Made by a program: the position numbers and the translations under genes. The notes beneath the pieces are model-generated. The model made no database searches. It was not told where the DNA came from and worked only from the letters and a program-made list of their open reading frames with translations. 64,000 nucleotides of DNA from Candidatus Gemmiger avistercoris (GTDB lineage Bacteria; Bacillota; Clostridia; Oscillospirales; Ruminococcaceae). Where the stretch lies: the NCBI GenBank assembly GCA_019116705.1, contig DXBF01000054.1, positions 29,304 to 93,303 of the forward strand, given 5' to 3'. Numbering within the stretch: the first letter of the stretch is position 1; each line of letters starts with the position of its first letter. Positions 16,763-25,805 of the stretch are shown here, one piece after another.

Positions 16763-17434
16763 TTACTCCTTATCTTTCCTGGAGCCGAAGCGGTATTCCG
16801 TGCCGTTTTTCAGCCGGTTGATGTTGGCCCTGTGCAGCCAGATGACCATGAGCGCCATGATCAGGCTGCAGGCCGTGCTGAAAGCGATGGTGGGCAGGTT
16901 GGCCCCCATAAGGACCCAGTAGACCAGCGTCGCCACCGGGAAAAGTGCCGCCACCATGATGCTGCCCAGCGACACAATGCGGGAAAACGCAAACTGTACC
17001 AGAAAAACCACCAGCAGGACAAGGCAAACCAGCGGGCTGATGGACAACGCCGCACCAGCGCCTACCAGCACGCATTTGCCGCCCTTAAAGCTGAAATACA
17101 GCGGGCGGCTGTGCCCGATCATGCAAAAGATCGCCGCCAGATAAGCGCCGCAGACTGGATCCAGCGTGCCGTCTGCGCCAATGAGCGTTGTAAACAGCAG
17201 ATAGCCCAGATTGGTTGCCGCCACGCTCTTTCCCACATCGCCTACGATGGTAAGGATCGCCGGTAGCGCGCCGTAGGTGCGCAGCACATTTGTCATGCCG
17301 GCGTTTCCGCTGCCATGGTCCCGCACATCCTCATTATACATCGTTTTGGAAACCAGCACGCCGAACAGGACACTGCCCAGCAGATAGCCCGCCAGCGCGG
17401 TCAACACACAAGCTGCAATTACATGAAGTACCAT
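16763..17434 (-). CDS. plsY: Acyl-phosphate:glycerol-3-phosphate acyltransferase PlsY
   Basis: Membrane enzyme that starts phospholipid synthesis by moving the acyl group from acyl-phosphate to glycerol-3-phosphate. The 223-aa protein has about five helices, the conserved loop RDHGSGNAGMTNVLRTYG, and GHSRPLYFSFKGGK for substrate binding. It follows der by 5 nt on the same strand, a common clostridial arrangement, and is probably the last gene of DUF512-der-plsY. Confidence 0.93.
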   Translation of the reverse strand: MVLHVIAACVLTALAGYLLGSVLFGVLVSKTMYNEDVRDHGSGNAGMTNVLRTYGALPAILTIVGDVGKSVAATNLGYLLFTTLIGADGTLDPVCGAYLAAIFCMIGHSRPLYFSFKGGKCVLVGAGAALSISPLVCLVLLVVFLVQFAFSRIVSLGSIMVAALFPVATLVYWVLMGANLPTIAFSTACSLIMALMVIWLHRANINRLKNGTEYRFGSRKDKE

Positions 17435-17439
17435 GACGC

Positions 17440-18783
17440 TTACACCTTCCCCGCTTTCACCGAGCCGTCGCCGTGTTCCCGCGTGATCATGCGGATCGGC
17501 GTTCCTGTAAGACCAAATGTTTCACGGATCTGATTTTCCAGATAGCGCTGGTAGGAAAAATGGAACAACGCTTTCTGATTGACAAAGCAGACAAATGTCG
17601 GCGGACGGGTGGCCGTCTGGGTCATATAGAAGACTTTCAGCCGCTTGCCTTTGTCCGAAGGCGGCTGTACCTTGGCCGTGGCCCGGGCCAGCATCTCATT
17701 CAGCGCGCCCGTCGGCACACGCGTGGCGTTCTGGTTGTCTACATAGTGGATGGTTTCGAACAGTTTATCCACCCGCTGGCCGGTTTTGGCGCTGATGAAA
17801 ACAATGGGCGCGTAGGACATGAAGCTGAAGTCCTCCTCCAGCTTTTTACGCATCGCATCCATGGTGTAGCTGTCCTTTTCGACGGCATCCCACTTGTTGA
17901 CCGCAATGATGCACGCTTTGCCCTGCTCGTGGGCATAGCCGGCCACCTTGGAATCCTGCTCGGTAAAACCTTCCGTCGCGTCGATCATAATGACGCAGAC
18001 GCGGCTGCGTTCCACCGCCGCCAAACTGCGCAGCACACTGTAGCGTTCCACGCCGCTCTCCACTTTTCCCTTTTTGCGCAGGCCCGCCGTATCGGTGAAC
18101 ACGAATTTGCCGTGCTTATTCTCCACCAGTGTGTCGATGGCGTCCCGCGTCGTGCTCGCCTCGTTGGCAACGATCAGGCGGTTCTCCCCCAGGATGTAAT
18201 TGATGAGGCTGGACTTGCCCACGTTGGGCCGCCCGATGACCGCCACCGTGATGCGGTCCCCTTCTTCCTCTTCCTCATGGGAGAAATCCAGGTGCGCGCA
18301 AACAGCGTCCAACAAATCGCCGGTGCCATGTCCGTGCACACCGGAAACCGGGACAAGTTCGCCCAGCCCCAGTGAATAAAAATCATAGAGTTCCAGCGGC
18401 GGTTCGCCCACGCGGTCGCACTTGTTGACAGCCAGTACCACCGGTTTGCCGCTGCGCATCAGCATACCGGCAATATCCTGGTCCTGGGGCGTCACCCCCG
18501 CTGTCAGTTCGGTCACCATCACGATGCAATCTGCCGAGTCGATCGCGATCTGTGCCTGTTCCCGCATATGGGCCAGCAGGCCATCGTCGATCCGGGGTTC
18601 GATACCGCCGGTATCTACCAGCAAAAACGTATGCCCGCACCACTCGCAATCGCAAAAAATGCGATCGCGGGTCACGCCGGGGGTATCTTCCACGATGGCC
18701 AGGCGCTGGCCGGTCAGTTTGTTGAAAATTGTGGACTTGCCCACATTGGGCCGCCCCACGATGGCTACGATCGGTTTTGCCAT
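17440..18783 (-). CDS. der: Ribosome assembly GTPase Der (EngA)
   Basis: Double GTPase needed for 50S subunit maturation. Two G domains are visible, each with GRPNVGKS (near residues 9 and 180), DTGG or DTAG motifs, and NKCD / NKWD, followed by the C-terminal KH-like domain (RPPTFVCFVNQ). The start at 18783 (447 aa) is preferred over a GTG nine bases upstream because AGGAGG is 10 nt away from the ATG but only one base from the GTG. It lies between a DUF512 gene and plsY. Confidence 0.95.
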   Translation of the reverse strand: MAKPIVAIVGRPNVGKSTIFNKLTGQRLAIVEDTPGVTRDRIFCDCEWCGHTFLLVDTGGIEPRIDDGLLAHMREQAQIAIDSADCIVMVTELTAGVTPQDQDIAGMLMRSGKPVVLAVNKCDRVGEPPLELYDFYSLGLGELVPVSGVHGHGTGDLLDAVCAHLDFSHEEEEEGDRITVAVIGRPNVGKSSLINYILGENRLIVANEASTTRDAIDTLVENKHGKFVFTDTAGLRKKGKVESGVERYSVLRSLAAVERSRVCVIMIDATEGFTEQDSKVAGYAHEQGKACIIAVNKWDAVEKDSYTMDAMRKKLEEDFSFMSYAPIVFISAKTGQRVDKLFETIHYVDNQNATRVPTGALNEMLARATAKVQPPSDKGKRLKVFYMTQTATRPPTFVCFVNQKALFHFSYQRYLENQIRETFGLTGTPIRMITREHGDGSVKAGKV

Positions 18784-18798
18784 GTCCGCCACTCCTCC

Positions 18799-20136
18799 TT
18801 AGGTTGTTTCCGCCTTGCTCCTCCGCACACGCCTGTGCGCGCTCAGGCACGCTTTACAGCATCCGCCGCCATCCGCAGGGATCGCAACGACCCTGCAGCC
18901 GAGCGCCTCTGCCAGCTGCGGCAGGGTGACGTCGTCCAGGAAGCGGTCTTTTTCGTCCCGCAGCATGACTTCCGGCACAGCCAGGAGGCCGCTTTGCAGT
19001 TTGCCGCGGCACTGTTTGATAATATCCGTTCCTGTGACCAGCCCCGCCACGCTTACATTACCGCCAAAAAAGTCATTGCGAATGGGATGCACCGCGACCC
19101 TGACCTGGGGATAGCGTTCCATCAGGGCACGGGCCGACTGTTCGATCAGCGGCCCCGCCAGCGTGCCGGTCACAAGATCTATACTGTGCGGCAGGACGAG
19201 CCCTCGGTAAGCGTCCAGTTCTTCCAGGAAGGTATCGTGGAACAGGCGCCACATGCCGACACCATCCTCCAGCTGCGCATATTCATCATAAAACTCTGCG
19301 GGCGGAAGTTCGCGTTCTGCTGTCAGGTACCATTCGTCACTTGGATACACGATGCTGCGCCCGTATTCCTTCCGGCAGCGGCGGCTGTATTCTTCCAGGA
19401 TATCCAGCGTTTCCCGCGCCGAGTCCCGGTCATACGCTTCCAGCTTGTACAGCCCTTTGCGGTAACGGGTGACCCCTGCCGGCACCGCCGCCACGCTGCC
19501 TACCTGCGGGCGCAGCCGCAGCAGATCATCCAGCGTGCGGCGCAGTTCCGCCCCGTCGTTGACTCCACGGCACAAAACCAGCTGGCAGTTGAGTTCGATC
19601 CCTGCGGCGGCCAGTTTCGGCAGATAATCCAGCACTTCCCCGCCGCGTTTGTTGGCCAGCATCCGCACCCGCAGCTGGGGGTTGGTCGTGTGGACTGAAA
19701 CAAAGATCGGGCTGATATGCATCTCAATGATGCGGTCGATCTCCCGCTCGCTGAGGTTGGTAAGTGTGATATAGTTGCCAAACAGGAAGGAGAGCCGCTC
19801 ATCATCATCCTTGAAATACAAGGGCTCCCGCATACCCGGGGGGAGCTGATCGATAAAGCAGAACATGCAGTGGTTGGCACAGCTGTGCTTTTTGTCGCCG
19901 AGATAAGTTTCAAAATTGCAGCCGAACGGTTCATACTCCGCCTTCTCTACTGCCAGCGTACACGGTTCCCCGTTCCGGCAGATCTGCAGGGAGAAACGCG
20001 GCGGCGTTGTATAGAACTGGTAGTCCAGCGCATCATGCAGCGGATGGTCATCCACTGCCAGCAATGTGCATCCCGCCTCGATCCCCAGGCGCCAGGCTGG
20101 AGAACCGCCATCCACAGAAACCACGTGCAAAGCCAT
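18799..20136 (-). CDS. DUF512 radical SAM protein with PDZ-like domain
   Basis: A 445-aa protein: an N-terminal PDZ-like segment (GSPAWRLGIEAGC), a radical-SAM-like core with CANHCMFCFIDQLP providing the Cys cluster, and a C-terminal DUF512 region ending with DGGGCCKACL. Its reaction is unknown; neighbours in the Firmicutes (der, plsY) suggest a ribosome- or membrane-linked role. The start at 20136 has AAAGGAGG upstream. A longer frame exists but is not family-like. Confidence 0.88.
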   Translation of the reverse strand: MALHVVSVDGGSPAWRLGIEAGCTLLAVDDHPLHDALDYQFYTTPPRFSLQICRNGEPCTLAVEKAEYEPFGCNFETYLGDKKHSCANHCMFCFIDQLPPGMREPLYFKDDDERLSFLFGNYITLTNLSEREIDRIIEMHISPIFVSVHTTNPQLRVRMLANKRGGEVLDYLPKLAAAGIELNCQLVLCRGVNDGAELRRTLDDLLRLRPQVGSVAAVPAGVTRYRKGLYKLEAYDRDSARETLDILEEYSRRCRKEYGRSIVYPSDEWYLTAERELPPAEFYDEYAQLEDGVGMWRLFHDTFLEELDAYRGLVLPHSIDLVTGTLAGPLIEQSARALMERYPQVRVAVHPIRNDFFGGNVSVAGLVTGTDIIKQCRGKLQSGLLAVPEVMLRDEKDRFLDDVTLPQLAEALGCRVVAIPADGGGCCKACLSAHRRVRRSKAETT

Positions 20137-20166
20137 CGCATCTCCCTCCTTTCCCGGATGCTGCGA

Positions 20167-20197
20167 TAATAAAAACGGGGAAGGCAACGCCCTCCCC
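20167..20197 (-). terminator. Terminator of yceD-rpmF
   Basis: On the minus strand GGGGAGGG / CCTTCCCC (one G-U pair) followed by GTTTTTATT. Confidence 0.75.
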
Positions 20198-20208
20198 TTC
20201 TAAGAAAC

Positions 20209-20394
20209 TTACGCTTCCTTCTTGATGACTTCCTGGCCTTTGTAGTAGCCACACTTGCCGCAAACCTTATGGGGAACCTTCAGTTCGCCACACTGCGGGC
20301 ACTTCACCAGCGTCGGCGCCTCCAGTTTCCAGACGTTAGAGCGACGTTTGTCGCGGCGGGCTTGAGAATGCTTTCTCTTGGGTACGATAGCCAT
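20209..20394 (-). CDS. rpmF: 50S ribosomal protein L32
   Basis: 61-aa L32, complete: opening MAIVPKRKHSQARRDKRRSN and two CxxC pairs (CPQC, CGKCGYY) for zinc. AAGGAGG lies 9 nt upstream of the ATG. It follows the yceD-like gene by 24 nt, the usual pairing in bacteria. Confidence 0.98.
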   Translation of the reverse strand: MAIVPKRKHSQARRDKRRSNVWKLEAPTLVKCPQCGELKVPHKVCGKCGYYKGQEVIKKEA

Positions 20395-20418
20395 AATCGG
20401 ACACCTCCTTGGTGAAAT

Positions 20419-20919
20419 TCAACTGAGCAGTTGTTTTAATATGCTAAGCCTCGCATCTGCCGGAGCGGCAGAATCCGCCGGCCGGCAGGTGCATCCTGCC
20501 GCCTTCTTTTTACCGCAGACGGGGCATAGGCCTTGACAATCGGGGCTGCAGAGCAGCACCGTCGGGACCTCAAAGATCAGTTCCTGATAAACAAGTTCTT
20601 CCAGGTCCAGGCATCCTTTTTTAGAGCAGGGCAACTCAAAGTCCGGGTCTTCCACATCCTGCGGACGGACCAGATATTCCCTCTGGAAGTCATAGTTCCG
20701 CTGCAGCGGTTCCAGACACCGGGCACATTCCGCTTCGACCTGTGCCTTTACACACAATAGCAACGCCGCGCCATCAGCGGTGGGCGTTGCCGAAAAGTCA
20801 CATTCTGCCGGAGCGGCCAGCCGAAATCCCGTAAAATCCGCTTGCGGAAGACTTGTCAGAAAATGTGCTTTGTAGGGCACTCTGGCATTTTCCAGGAAAG
20901 CTTGCAGATCAAATTGCAT
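20419..20919 (-). CDS. YceD/DUF177 family protein
   Basis: A 166-aa protein of the YceD family, normally encoded before rpmF and linked to 23S rRNA handling in other organisms. Seen: ECARCLEPLQ in the middle, LDLEELVYQEL, then CSPDCQGLCPVCGKKKAAGCTC, a Cys-rich segment typical of the Gram-positive members. The start at 20919 has GAGG 6 nt upstream; an in-frame TTG 12 nt earlier is unlikely. Confidence 0.9.
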   Translation of the reverse strand: MQFDLQAFLENARVPYKAHFLTSLPQADFTGFRLAAPAECDFSATPTADGAALLLCVKAQVEAECARCLEPLQRNYDFQREYLVRPQDVEDPDFELPCSKKGCLDLEELVYQELIFEVPTVLLCSPDCQGLCPVCGKKKAAGCTCRPADSAAPADARLSILKQLLS

Positions 20920-20945
20920 AGTACACCTCAAAAGGTTGCTTAAAT

Positions 20946-20974
20946 AGTATACACAAGTGAAGGGGGCTTGTCAA
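20946..20974 (-). promoter_or_regulatory. Promoter of yceD-rpmF
   Basis: Minus-strand TTGACA (20969-20974), 17-nt spacer, TATACT (20946-20951). Confidence 0.75.
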
Positions 20975-21015
20975 CATAAAAAACACAAAAAGTTGCGGAT
21001 TTTTTCGGGATTTTC

Positions 21016-21053
21016 GCAAAAAGAAGGGCGGGAAATCCCCTTCCCGCCCTTCT
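21016..21053 (-). terminator. Terminator after the P-loop protein gene
   Basis: Perfect 13-bp stem AGAAGGGCGGGAA / TTCCCGCCCTTCT (21022-21034, 21041-21053), followed by T residues when read on the minus strand. Confidence 0.8.
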
Positions 21054-21078
21054 GTGCCTGCACAAGCCGGCCCGTTTC

Positions 21079-21483
21079 TCAGATCACGTACTTTTTCAGA
21101 TCTTCCGGCAGCTCGTCCACGTTGGCCGAGACCGTAACGACCACTTCTACATTCTCGGTGATCTTATCAATGGCCTTCAGGACCTTTTCCGCCGCTTCCA
21201 GATTGTGGTCGATGATACGCAGGATGCCGTCGATGAACAACTCAGTGATGTCATAATTTCCAGCCAGAACACCTGCCACGAAGCCATACAGCATGTCGGC
21301 ACCGACAACGCCATACTCATCCACGTCCACCAGGCGGGCCGCATGGTGGATCTCGGTGGTCAGTTTCATGCACTTTTCAATAACGACGATATTGCCAGAG
21401 GTCGTTTTGGTCGCCTTGTCGATCATCTCGATCATGGTCTTGGTCTTGCCGGCACCTTTGGTTCCAACAATCAGTTTCAGCAT
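21079..21483 (-). CDS. Small P-loop ATPase-like protein, unknown function
   Basis: A 134-aa soluble protein starting almost directly with a Walker A motif (GTKGAGKTKT, Lys13). ITELFIDGIL resembles a Walker B strand. No domain partner or further catalytic motif is seen, and it is shorter than ordinary P-loop NTPases. I do not know its role. It lies 48 nt behind pgi on the same strand and has its own strong ribosome site (AAAGGAGG) and terminator, so it is probably co-transcribed with pgi and well expressed. Confidence 0.85.
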   Translation of the reverse strand: MLKLIVGTKGAGKTKTMIEMIDKATKTTSGNIVVIEKCMKLTTEIHHAARLVDVDEYGVVGADMLYGFVAGVLAGNYDITELFIDGILRIIDHNLEAAEKVLKAIDKITENVEVVVTVSANVDELPEDLKKYVI

Positions 21484-21531
21484 ATCGGGGTACCTCCTTT
21501 ATTCGTGGGCGCCTCGCGGCGCAATGTTCCG

Positions 21532-22866
21532 TCAGTCCTGCAGTTTGGCTTCCAGTTCGGACTTGCGGTCCTCATAACCGGGCTTGCCCAGCAATGCGAA
21601 CATGTTCTTCTTGTAGCTTTCAACGCCCGGCTGGTCAAACGGATTGACCGACAGCAGATAGCCGGACACCGCGCACGCTTTCCAGAAGAAGTAGATCAGT
21701 TCGCCGACGTCATGGGCGTCCAGAGCGTCCACTTCAATGACGCCCAGCGGCACGCCGCCGTCGGTATGCGCCAGGATCGTACCTTCCATCGCTTTGCGGT
21801 TGACAATGCTCATGTTCTGCTCCGCCAGGAAATTCAGGCCGTCAAAGTTGCCTTCCAGCGGTTCAATATAAAAGTCCTCGCGGGTGTTCTTGACATCCAC
21901 ATAGGTCTCAAACATAATGCGGCTCCCGTCCTGCAGGAACTGCCCCATCGAATGCAGATCGGTAGAGAAGATGCAGGACGTGGGCATCAGGCCCTTCTGA
22001 TCTTTGCCTTCGCTCTCGCCAAAGAGCTGCTTGTACCACTCGTTCATCATCGTGAAGTCCGGCTCAAAGCAGGCCAGCGTTTCCACGCTCTTTCCCTTGC
22101 GGTACAGGATGTTGCGGGTCATGGCATAGCGGTAAGCGTCGTTCTCCATGCTGCACTTGCCGAACTTTTCGCGCCCGTCGGCTGCGCCCTGCATCAGCGC
22201 ATCGATATCAATGCCTGCACAGGCAATGGGCAGCAGGCCCACCGCCGTCAGCACCGAATAGCGGCCGCCCACATCGTCAGGCACCACGAAGGTCGGCCAG
22301 CCCTGCGCGTCGGCCAGCTGTTTCAGCGTGCCTTTGGCGCGGTCAGTGGTGGCATAGATGCGCTTGTTGGCTTCCTCCGAACCGACGGAATCTTCGAGCA
22401 GCTTGCGCAGCACACGGAACGCCAGCGCCGTCTCTGTAGTCGTTCCGGATTTGGAAATGACGTTGATGGAAAAGCGCTTGCCCCTGGTCAGCCGGATGAT
22501 ATCGTTGAGCGCCGTGGGCGAAATGGTATTGCCGCAGAAATAGATCTTCAAGCCGTCGTCCAGTTCGTTATGGTACTGGCCGCGGACCGCTTCCACGACG
22601 GCACGCGCGCCCAGGTACGAACCGCCGATGCCTGCAACCAGCAGCACATCGGAATCCGAGCGGATCTTTTGGGCCGCCGCTTTGATGCGCGCAAATTCTT
22701 CTTTGTCATAAGCAACAGGCAGGTCAAGCCAGCCCAGGAAATCATTGCCGAAACCGGTTTTGGTTTCCAGTTGTTTGTGGGCCAACTCGACCTGCGGGTA
22801 GATTGCCTCATATTCTTCAGGACGGATGAATTTTACCAGATGTTTGCCGTTATATTTGACAGCCAT
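21532..22866 (-). CDS. pgi: Glucose-6-phosphate isomerase
   Basis: Cytoplasmic glycolytic enzyme interconverting glucose-6-phosphate and fructose-6-phosphate. The 444-aa protein has [13 protein letters not shown] and [19 protein letters not shown] (phosphate binding), [16 protein letters not shown], and [20 protein letters not shown] at the C-terminus, all PGI signatures. The start at 22866 has AGGAGG upstream; a longer open frame is not homologous. It lies after dacF on the same strand. Confidence 0.97.
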   Translation of the reverse strand: MAVKYNGKHLVKFIRPEEYEAIYPQVELAHKQLETKTGFGNDFLGWLDLPVAYDKEEFARIKAAAQKIRSDSDVLLVAGIGGSYLGARAVVEAVRGQYHNELDDGLKIYFCGNTISPTALNDIIRLTRGKRFSINVISKSGTTTETALAFRVLRKLLEDSVGSEEANKRIYATTDRAKGTLKQLADAQGWPTFVVPDDVGGRYSVLTAVGLLPIACAGIDIDALMQGAADGREKFGKCSMENDAYRYAMTRNILYRKGKSVETLACFEPDFTMMNEWYKQLFGESEGKDQKGLMPTSCIFSTDLHSMGQFLQDGSRIMFETYVDVKNTREDFYIEPLEGNFDGLNFLAEQNMSIVNRKAMEGTILAHTDGGVPLGVIEVDALDAHDVGELIYFFWKACAVSGYLLSVNPFDQPGVESYKKNMFALLGKPGYEDRKSELEAKLQD

Positions 22867-22975
22867 CTTCGGCTCCTCCTTTATATTTTGATTGTCTTCA
22901 TGATACCGTTTTGCATCGGTATTGTCAAGCAAATGTCCGGGATTTTTTTCGTCTTTTTCATGAACATTGCACAAA

Positions 22976-24178
22976 TTATCCTGCCGATGAAACAAGACTG
23001 TACGCCAAACATCCAAAACAATAGCCAAAACTTAACGCACTTACGTCCTGTGCCGCCGTGATGGAAAATTCTCCCACCTGTTCTTCCCCGCATTTCAGCC
23101 TTACCGCCCCGACCCGGGCCCCGGCTTCGACGGGCGCCGCCAGTTCCTGCGGCAGATCCAGTTCCGCCGTCAGCGCATCGCCCTGCCCTTTCTGCATGAG
23201 GATCGACTGCGGCACTGCATACTCCAGTCCCACCGCCTCCGCCGTTCCCCGCTCTACCGGCAAACTTTGCGGAGCGTCCTGCGGGATCACGACCGGCGCA
23301 TTTTCATAGTGCGAAAAACCGTAATCCAGCAAAGCGGCTGCCGCTTCGAACCGTTCCTTGCCCGAAGCCGCCCCCAACACCACCGCGATAAGGCGCAGGC
23401 CGTTGCGCTCCGCACTGGCCGCGATACATACCCCCGCCCGGCTGGTGGTCCCGGTCTTGAGGCCGGTGATCCCCTGGTAGCTTTTCAGCATTTTGTTGGT
23501 GTTGACCAGCTGGGTCTCCCCGCCGCGCAGTGTGTCTGTCCAGATCGAGCAGTAGTCCCGCACTTCGGTATGGTTCAGCAGGACTTCCCGGCTCATGACC
23601 GCCACGTCATGAGCGGTGGAAAGATGCCCTTCCTGGTCCAGACCGCAGGCATTTTCAAAGTGGGTGTTGGCCATCCCCAGGCGTGCCGCCTCAGCGTTCA
23701 TCTGTTCCACGAAGGCAGGCTCGCTCCCTCCCACATACTCCGCTACCGCAACCGCAGCATCATTGGCACTGGAAACACAGATCGCCTTGAGCAGATCGTC
23801 AAGCGTCATCTGCTCCCCCGCTTCCAGCCAGATCTGGCTGCCGCCCATGCTGCTGGCATGTTCACTGACCGGCACCAGATCCTCCCGGGAGATCTTCCCT
23901 GCCTCCATAGCCTCAAAGGTCAGCAACAGCGTCATGACCTTGGTGATGGAGGCGACGGGACGTTTTTCTTCGGCATTCTTTTCATACAGCACGGCGCCCG
24001 AATCTTCATCAATAAGAATGGCCGCCGCGCATGGCACGTCAAAATCTTCCTTCCCGGCCGGGACGATCCCCTGCCCAGACCCCGGGGGTTCGTTTTGCGG
24101 CGTCTCGGCCGGAACACCGGGCAGTGAGAACGGCAACAGAAGCAGGCACAGAAGCAACGCCAGCGCACGCTTTTTCAT
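22976..24178 (-). CDS. D-alanyl-D-alanine carboxypeptidase (DacF type)
   Basis: Secreted S11 peptidase that trims D-Ala from peptidoglycan stem peptides; in spore-formers some members act on the spore cortex. A signal peptide (1 to about 24) precedes the catalytic domain with SITK (Ser77, Lys80), SSAN (Ser137, Asn139) and KTGTT (Lys241). A C-terminal beta domain follows. The end, [12 protein letters not shown], could be a weak membrane helix. GGAGGTG precedes the start. Divergent from mtaB. Confidence 0.93.
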   Translation of the reverse strand: MKKRALALLLCLLLLPFSLPGVPAETPQNEPPGSGQGIVPAGKEDFDVPCAAAILIDEDSGAVLYEKNAEEKRPVASITKVMTLLLTFEAMEAGKISREDLVPVSEHASSMGGSQIWLEAGEQMTLDDLLKAICVSSANDAAVAVAEYVGGSEPAFVEQMNAEAARLGMANTHFENACGLDQEGHLSTAHDVAVMSREVLLNHTEVRDYCSIWTDTLRGGETQLVNTNKMLKSYQGITGLKTGTTSRAGVCIAASAERNGLRLIAVVLGAASGKERFEAAAALLDYGFSHYENAPVVIPQDAPQSLPVERGTAEAVGLEYAVPQSILMQKGQGDALTAELDLPQELAAPVEAGARVGAVRLKCGEEQVGEFSITAAQDVSALSFGYCFGCLAYSLVSSAG

Positions 24179-24243
24179 AGCAACAGCACCTCCGCTGAAA
24201 ATCGGCTTTGTTTAAGGCTATGCGCGCCGCCGCCGCTTTAGTA

Positions 24244-24272
24244 TTGCGGTTTTCTTCGGTTTCCAGTATAAT
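24244..24272 (+). promoter_or_regulatory. Promoter of mtaB
   Basis: TTGCGG (24244-24249), 17-nt spacer, TATAAT (24267-24272). Confidence 0.6.
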
Positions 24273-24321
24273 TTAAGCATTGCATTGCGTTGCTATTTTT
24301 AAATAGAAGGATTTTGAAACT

Positions 24322-25620
24322 ATGCGTGTGACATTCTACACTCTGGGCTGCAAGGTGAACCAGACAGAGACCGGCGCCCTGGCGCAGCTGTTCGAGGAAA
24401 ACGGATATACCGTCGTGCCGGGCGGCGAGGCGGCCGACGTATACGTCGTCAACAGCTGCACGGTAACAAATTTCGGAGACCAGAAAAGCCGCAAATGGCT
24501 GCGCCGCGCCAAACGGGAGAATCCCGGCTCCGTGACCGTGCTGACCGGATGCTATCCGCAGGCATTTCCCAAGGAGGCCGCCGCCATCTCCGAGGCCGAC
24601 GTAGTCACCGGTTCCGGGAACCGCCGCGCCATCCTGGCGGATGTGCAAAAAGTCCTGGAGGGCGAGGCCGAGCGGGTCATCGACATCCGTCCGCATCGAA
24701 AAGGCGAAGCCTTTGAGGAACTGCCGATGGACCGTTTTGCCGAACACACCCGGGCGTTTGTCAAGGTGGAGGACGGCTGCAACCGCCAGTGTGCCTACTG
24801 CGTGATCCCCCGTGCCCGCGGCCCGGTGCGAAGCAGGGCCGAAACCAGCATCCTGCAGGAGATCCGCCGTCTGACCGAGGCCGGTTACAAGGAGATCGTG
24901 CTGACCGCCATCAGTTTGCCCAGCTACGGCACCGATACCGGGAGCAGCCTGGTCGAACTGGTCGAAAAGGCGGCCGCTGTACCCGGCGTGGAACGCCTGC
25001 GCCTGGGCAGCCTGGACCCCGACATGCTCTGCGACGAAGATATCGCACGGCTGGCGCAGGTTTCCAAACTGTGTCCGCAGTTCCACCTGAGCCTGCAGAG
25101 CGGCTGCGACAAGACCCTGCGGGCCATGCGCCGCCCCTACACCACCGCCCAATATGCCGCGATCGTGGAGAAGCTGCGCGCCGCCTTCGGCGAGGCACTC
25201 AGCCTTACCACCGATGTGATCGTCGGGTTCCCCGGTGAGACGGAAGAAGACTTTGCCGCCAGCCTGGCGTTCGTCACCGGGCAGCGCTTCCTGAAAGTCC
25301 ATGTTTTTCCCTACTCCCGCCGCGAGGGCACGCCCGCCTATGATTTTCCCGCTCAGGTCCCCGAACATGAAAAGGAGAACCGCAGCCACCGCATGACGGC
25401 CGCCGTGGAGGCCGTGCGCGCCGAGGAGGCATCCCGTATGGAAGGGCGGCGCGCCGACGTCCTTCTGGAAACGCCTCTTTCCGCCACGCTGTTCACCGGT
25501 TATACCCGGCAATATCTGCCCGTCCTGGTGTCCGCCCCCGGCTGCAAAACCGGCGACATCGTGCCCGTTACACTGGGGGCCTGGGACGGCAGGCGGTGCC
25601 GTGCCGAATATGCGCGCTGA
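24322..25620 (+). CDS. mtaB: tRNA t6A37 methylthiotransferase MtaB
   Basis: Radical SAM enzyme that adds a methylthio group to threonylcarbamoyladenosine 37 of tRNAs reading ANN codons. The 432-aa protein has an N-terminal UPF0004 domain with Cys in TLGCKVNQ, VNSCTVTN and LTGCYPQ (auxiliary cluster), the radical SAM motif CNRQCAYCVIPRARG, and a C-terminal TRAM-like region. AAGG lies about 11 nt upstream of the ATG. A single gene with its own promoter. Confidence 0.95.
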   Translation: MRVTFYTLGCKVNQTETGALAQLFEENGYTVVPGGEAADVYVVNSCTVTNFGDQKSRKWLRRAKRENPGSVTVLTGCYPQAFPKEAAAISEADVVTGSGNRRAILADVQKVLEGEAERVIDIRPHRKGEAFEELPMDRFAEHTRAFVKVEDGCNRQCAYCVIPRARGPVRSRAETSILQEIRRLTEAGYKEIVLTAISLPSYGTDTGSSLVELVEKAAAVPGVERLRLGSLDPDMLCDEDIARLAQVSKLCPQFHLSLQSGCDKTLRAMRRPYTTAQYAAIVEKLRAAFGEALSLTTDVIVGFPGETEEDFAASLAFVTGQRFLKVHVFPYSRREGTPAYDFPAQVPEHEKENRSHRMTAAVEAVRAEEASRMEGRRADVLLETPLSATLFTGYTRQYLPVLVSAPGCKTGDIVPVTLGAWDGRRCRAEYAR

Positions 25621-25711
25621 GCGCTCACGTTTTTCTTCGTTCCATTCTTCCCAAGTACACGCAGCAGCCTAAAAATCGTTGATTTTTTCCCGTTTTTTGC
25701 GGCTGGCCCCC

Positions 25712-25740
25712 TTGCCAAACAGGGATGTTTTTGGTAAAAT
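25712..25740 (+). promoter_or_regulatory. Promoter of the [FeFe] hydrogenase gene
   Basis: TTGCCA (25712-25717), 17-nt spacer, TAAAAT (25735-25740). Confidence 0.55.
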
Positions 25741-25805
25741 TTTAACAGGCGTGGCAAACATACCGCCCTTAGATAAATCGGAGCATAACAAAAGGAGCAA
25801 TCACC

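Noticed and set aside
21205..23061. A 618-codon plus-strand frame opposite pgi
   Set aside because: Antisense to a well-conserved enzyme, no recognisable protein features.
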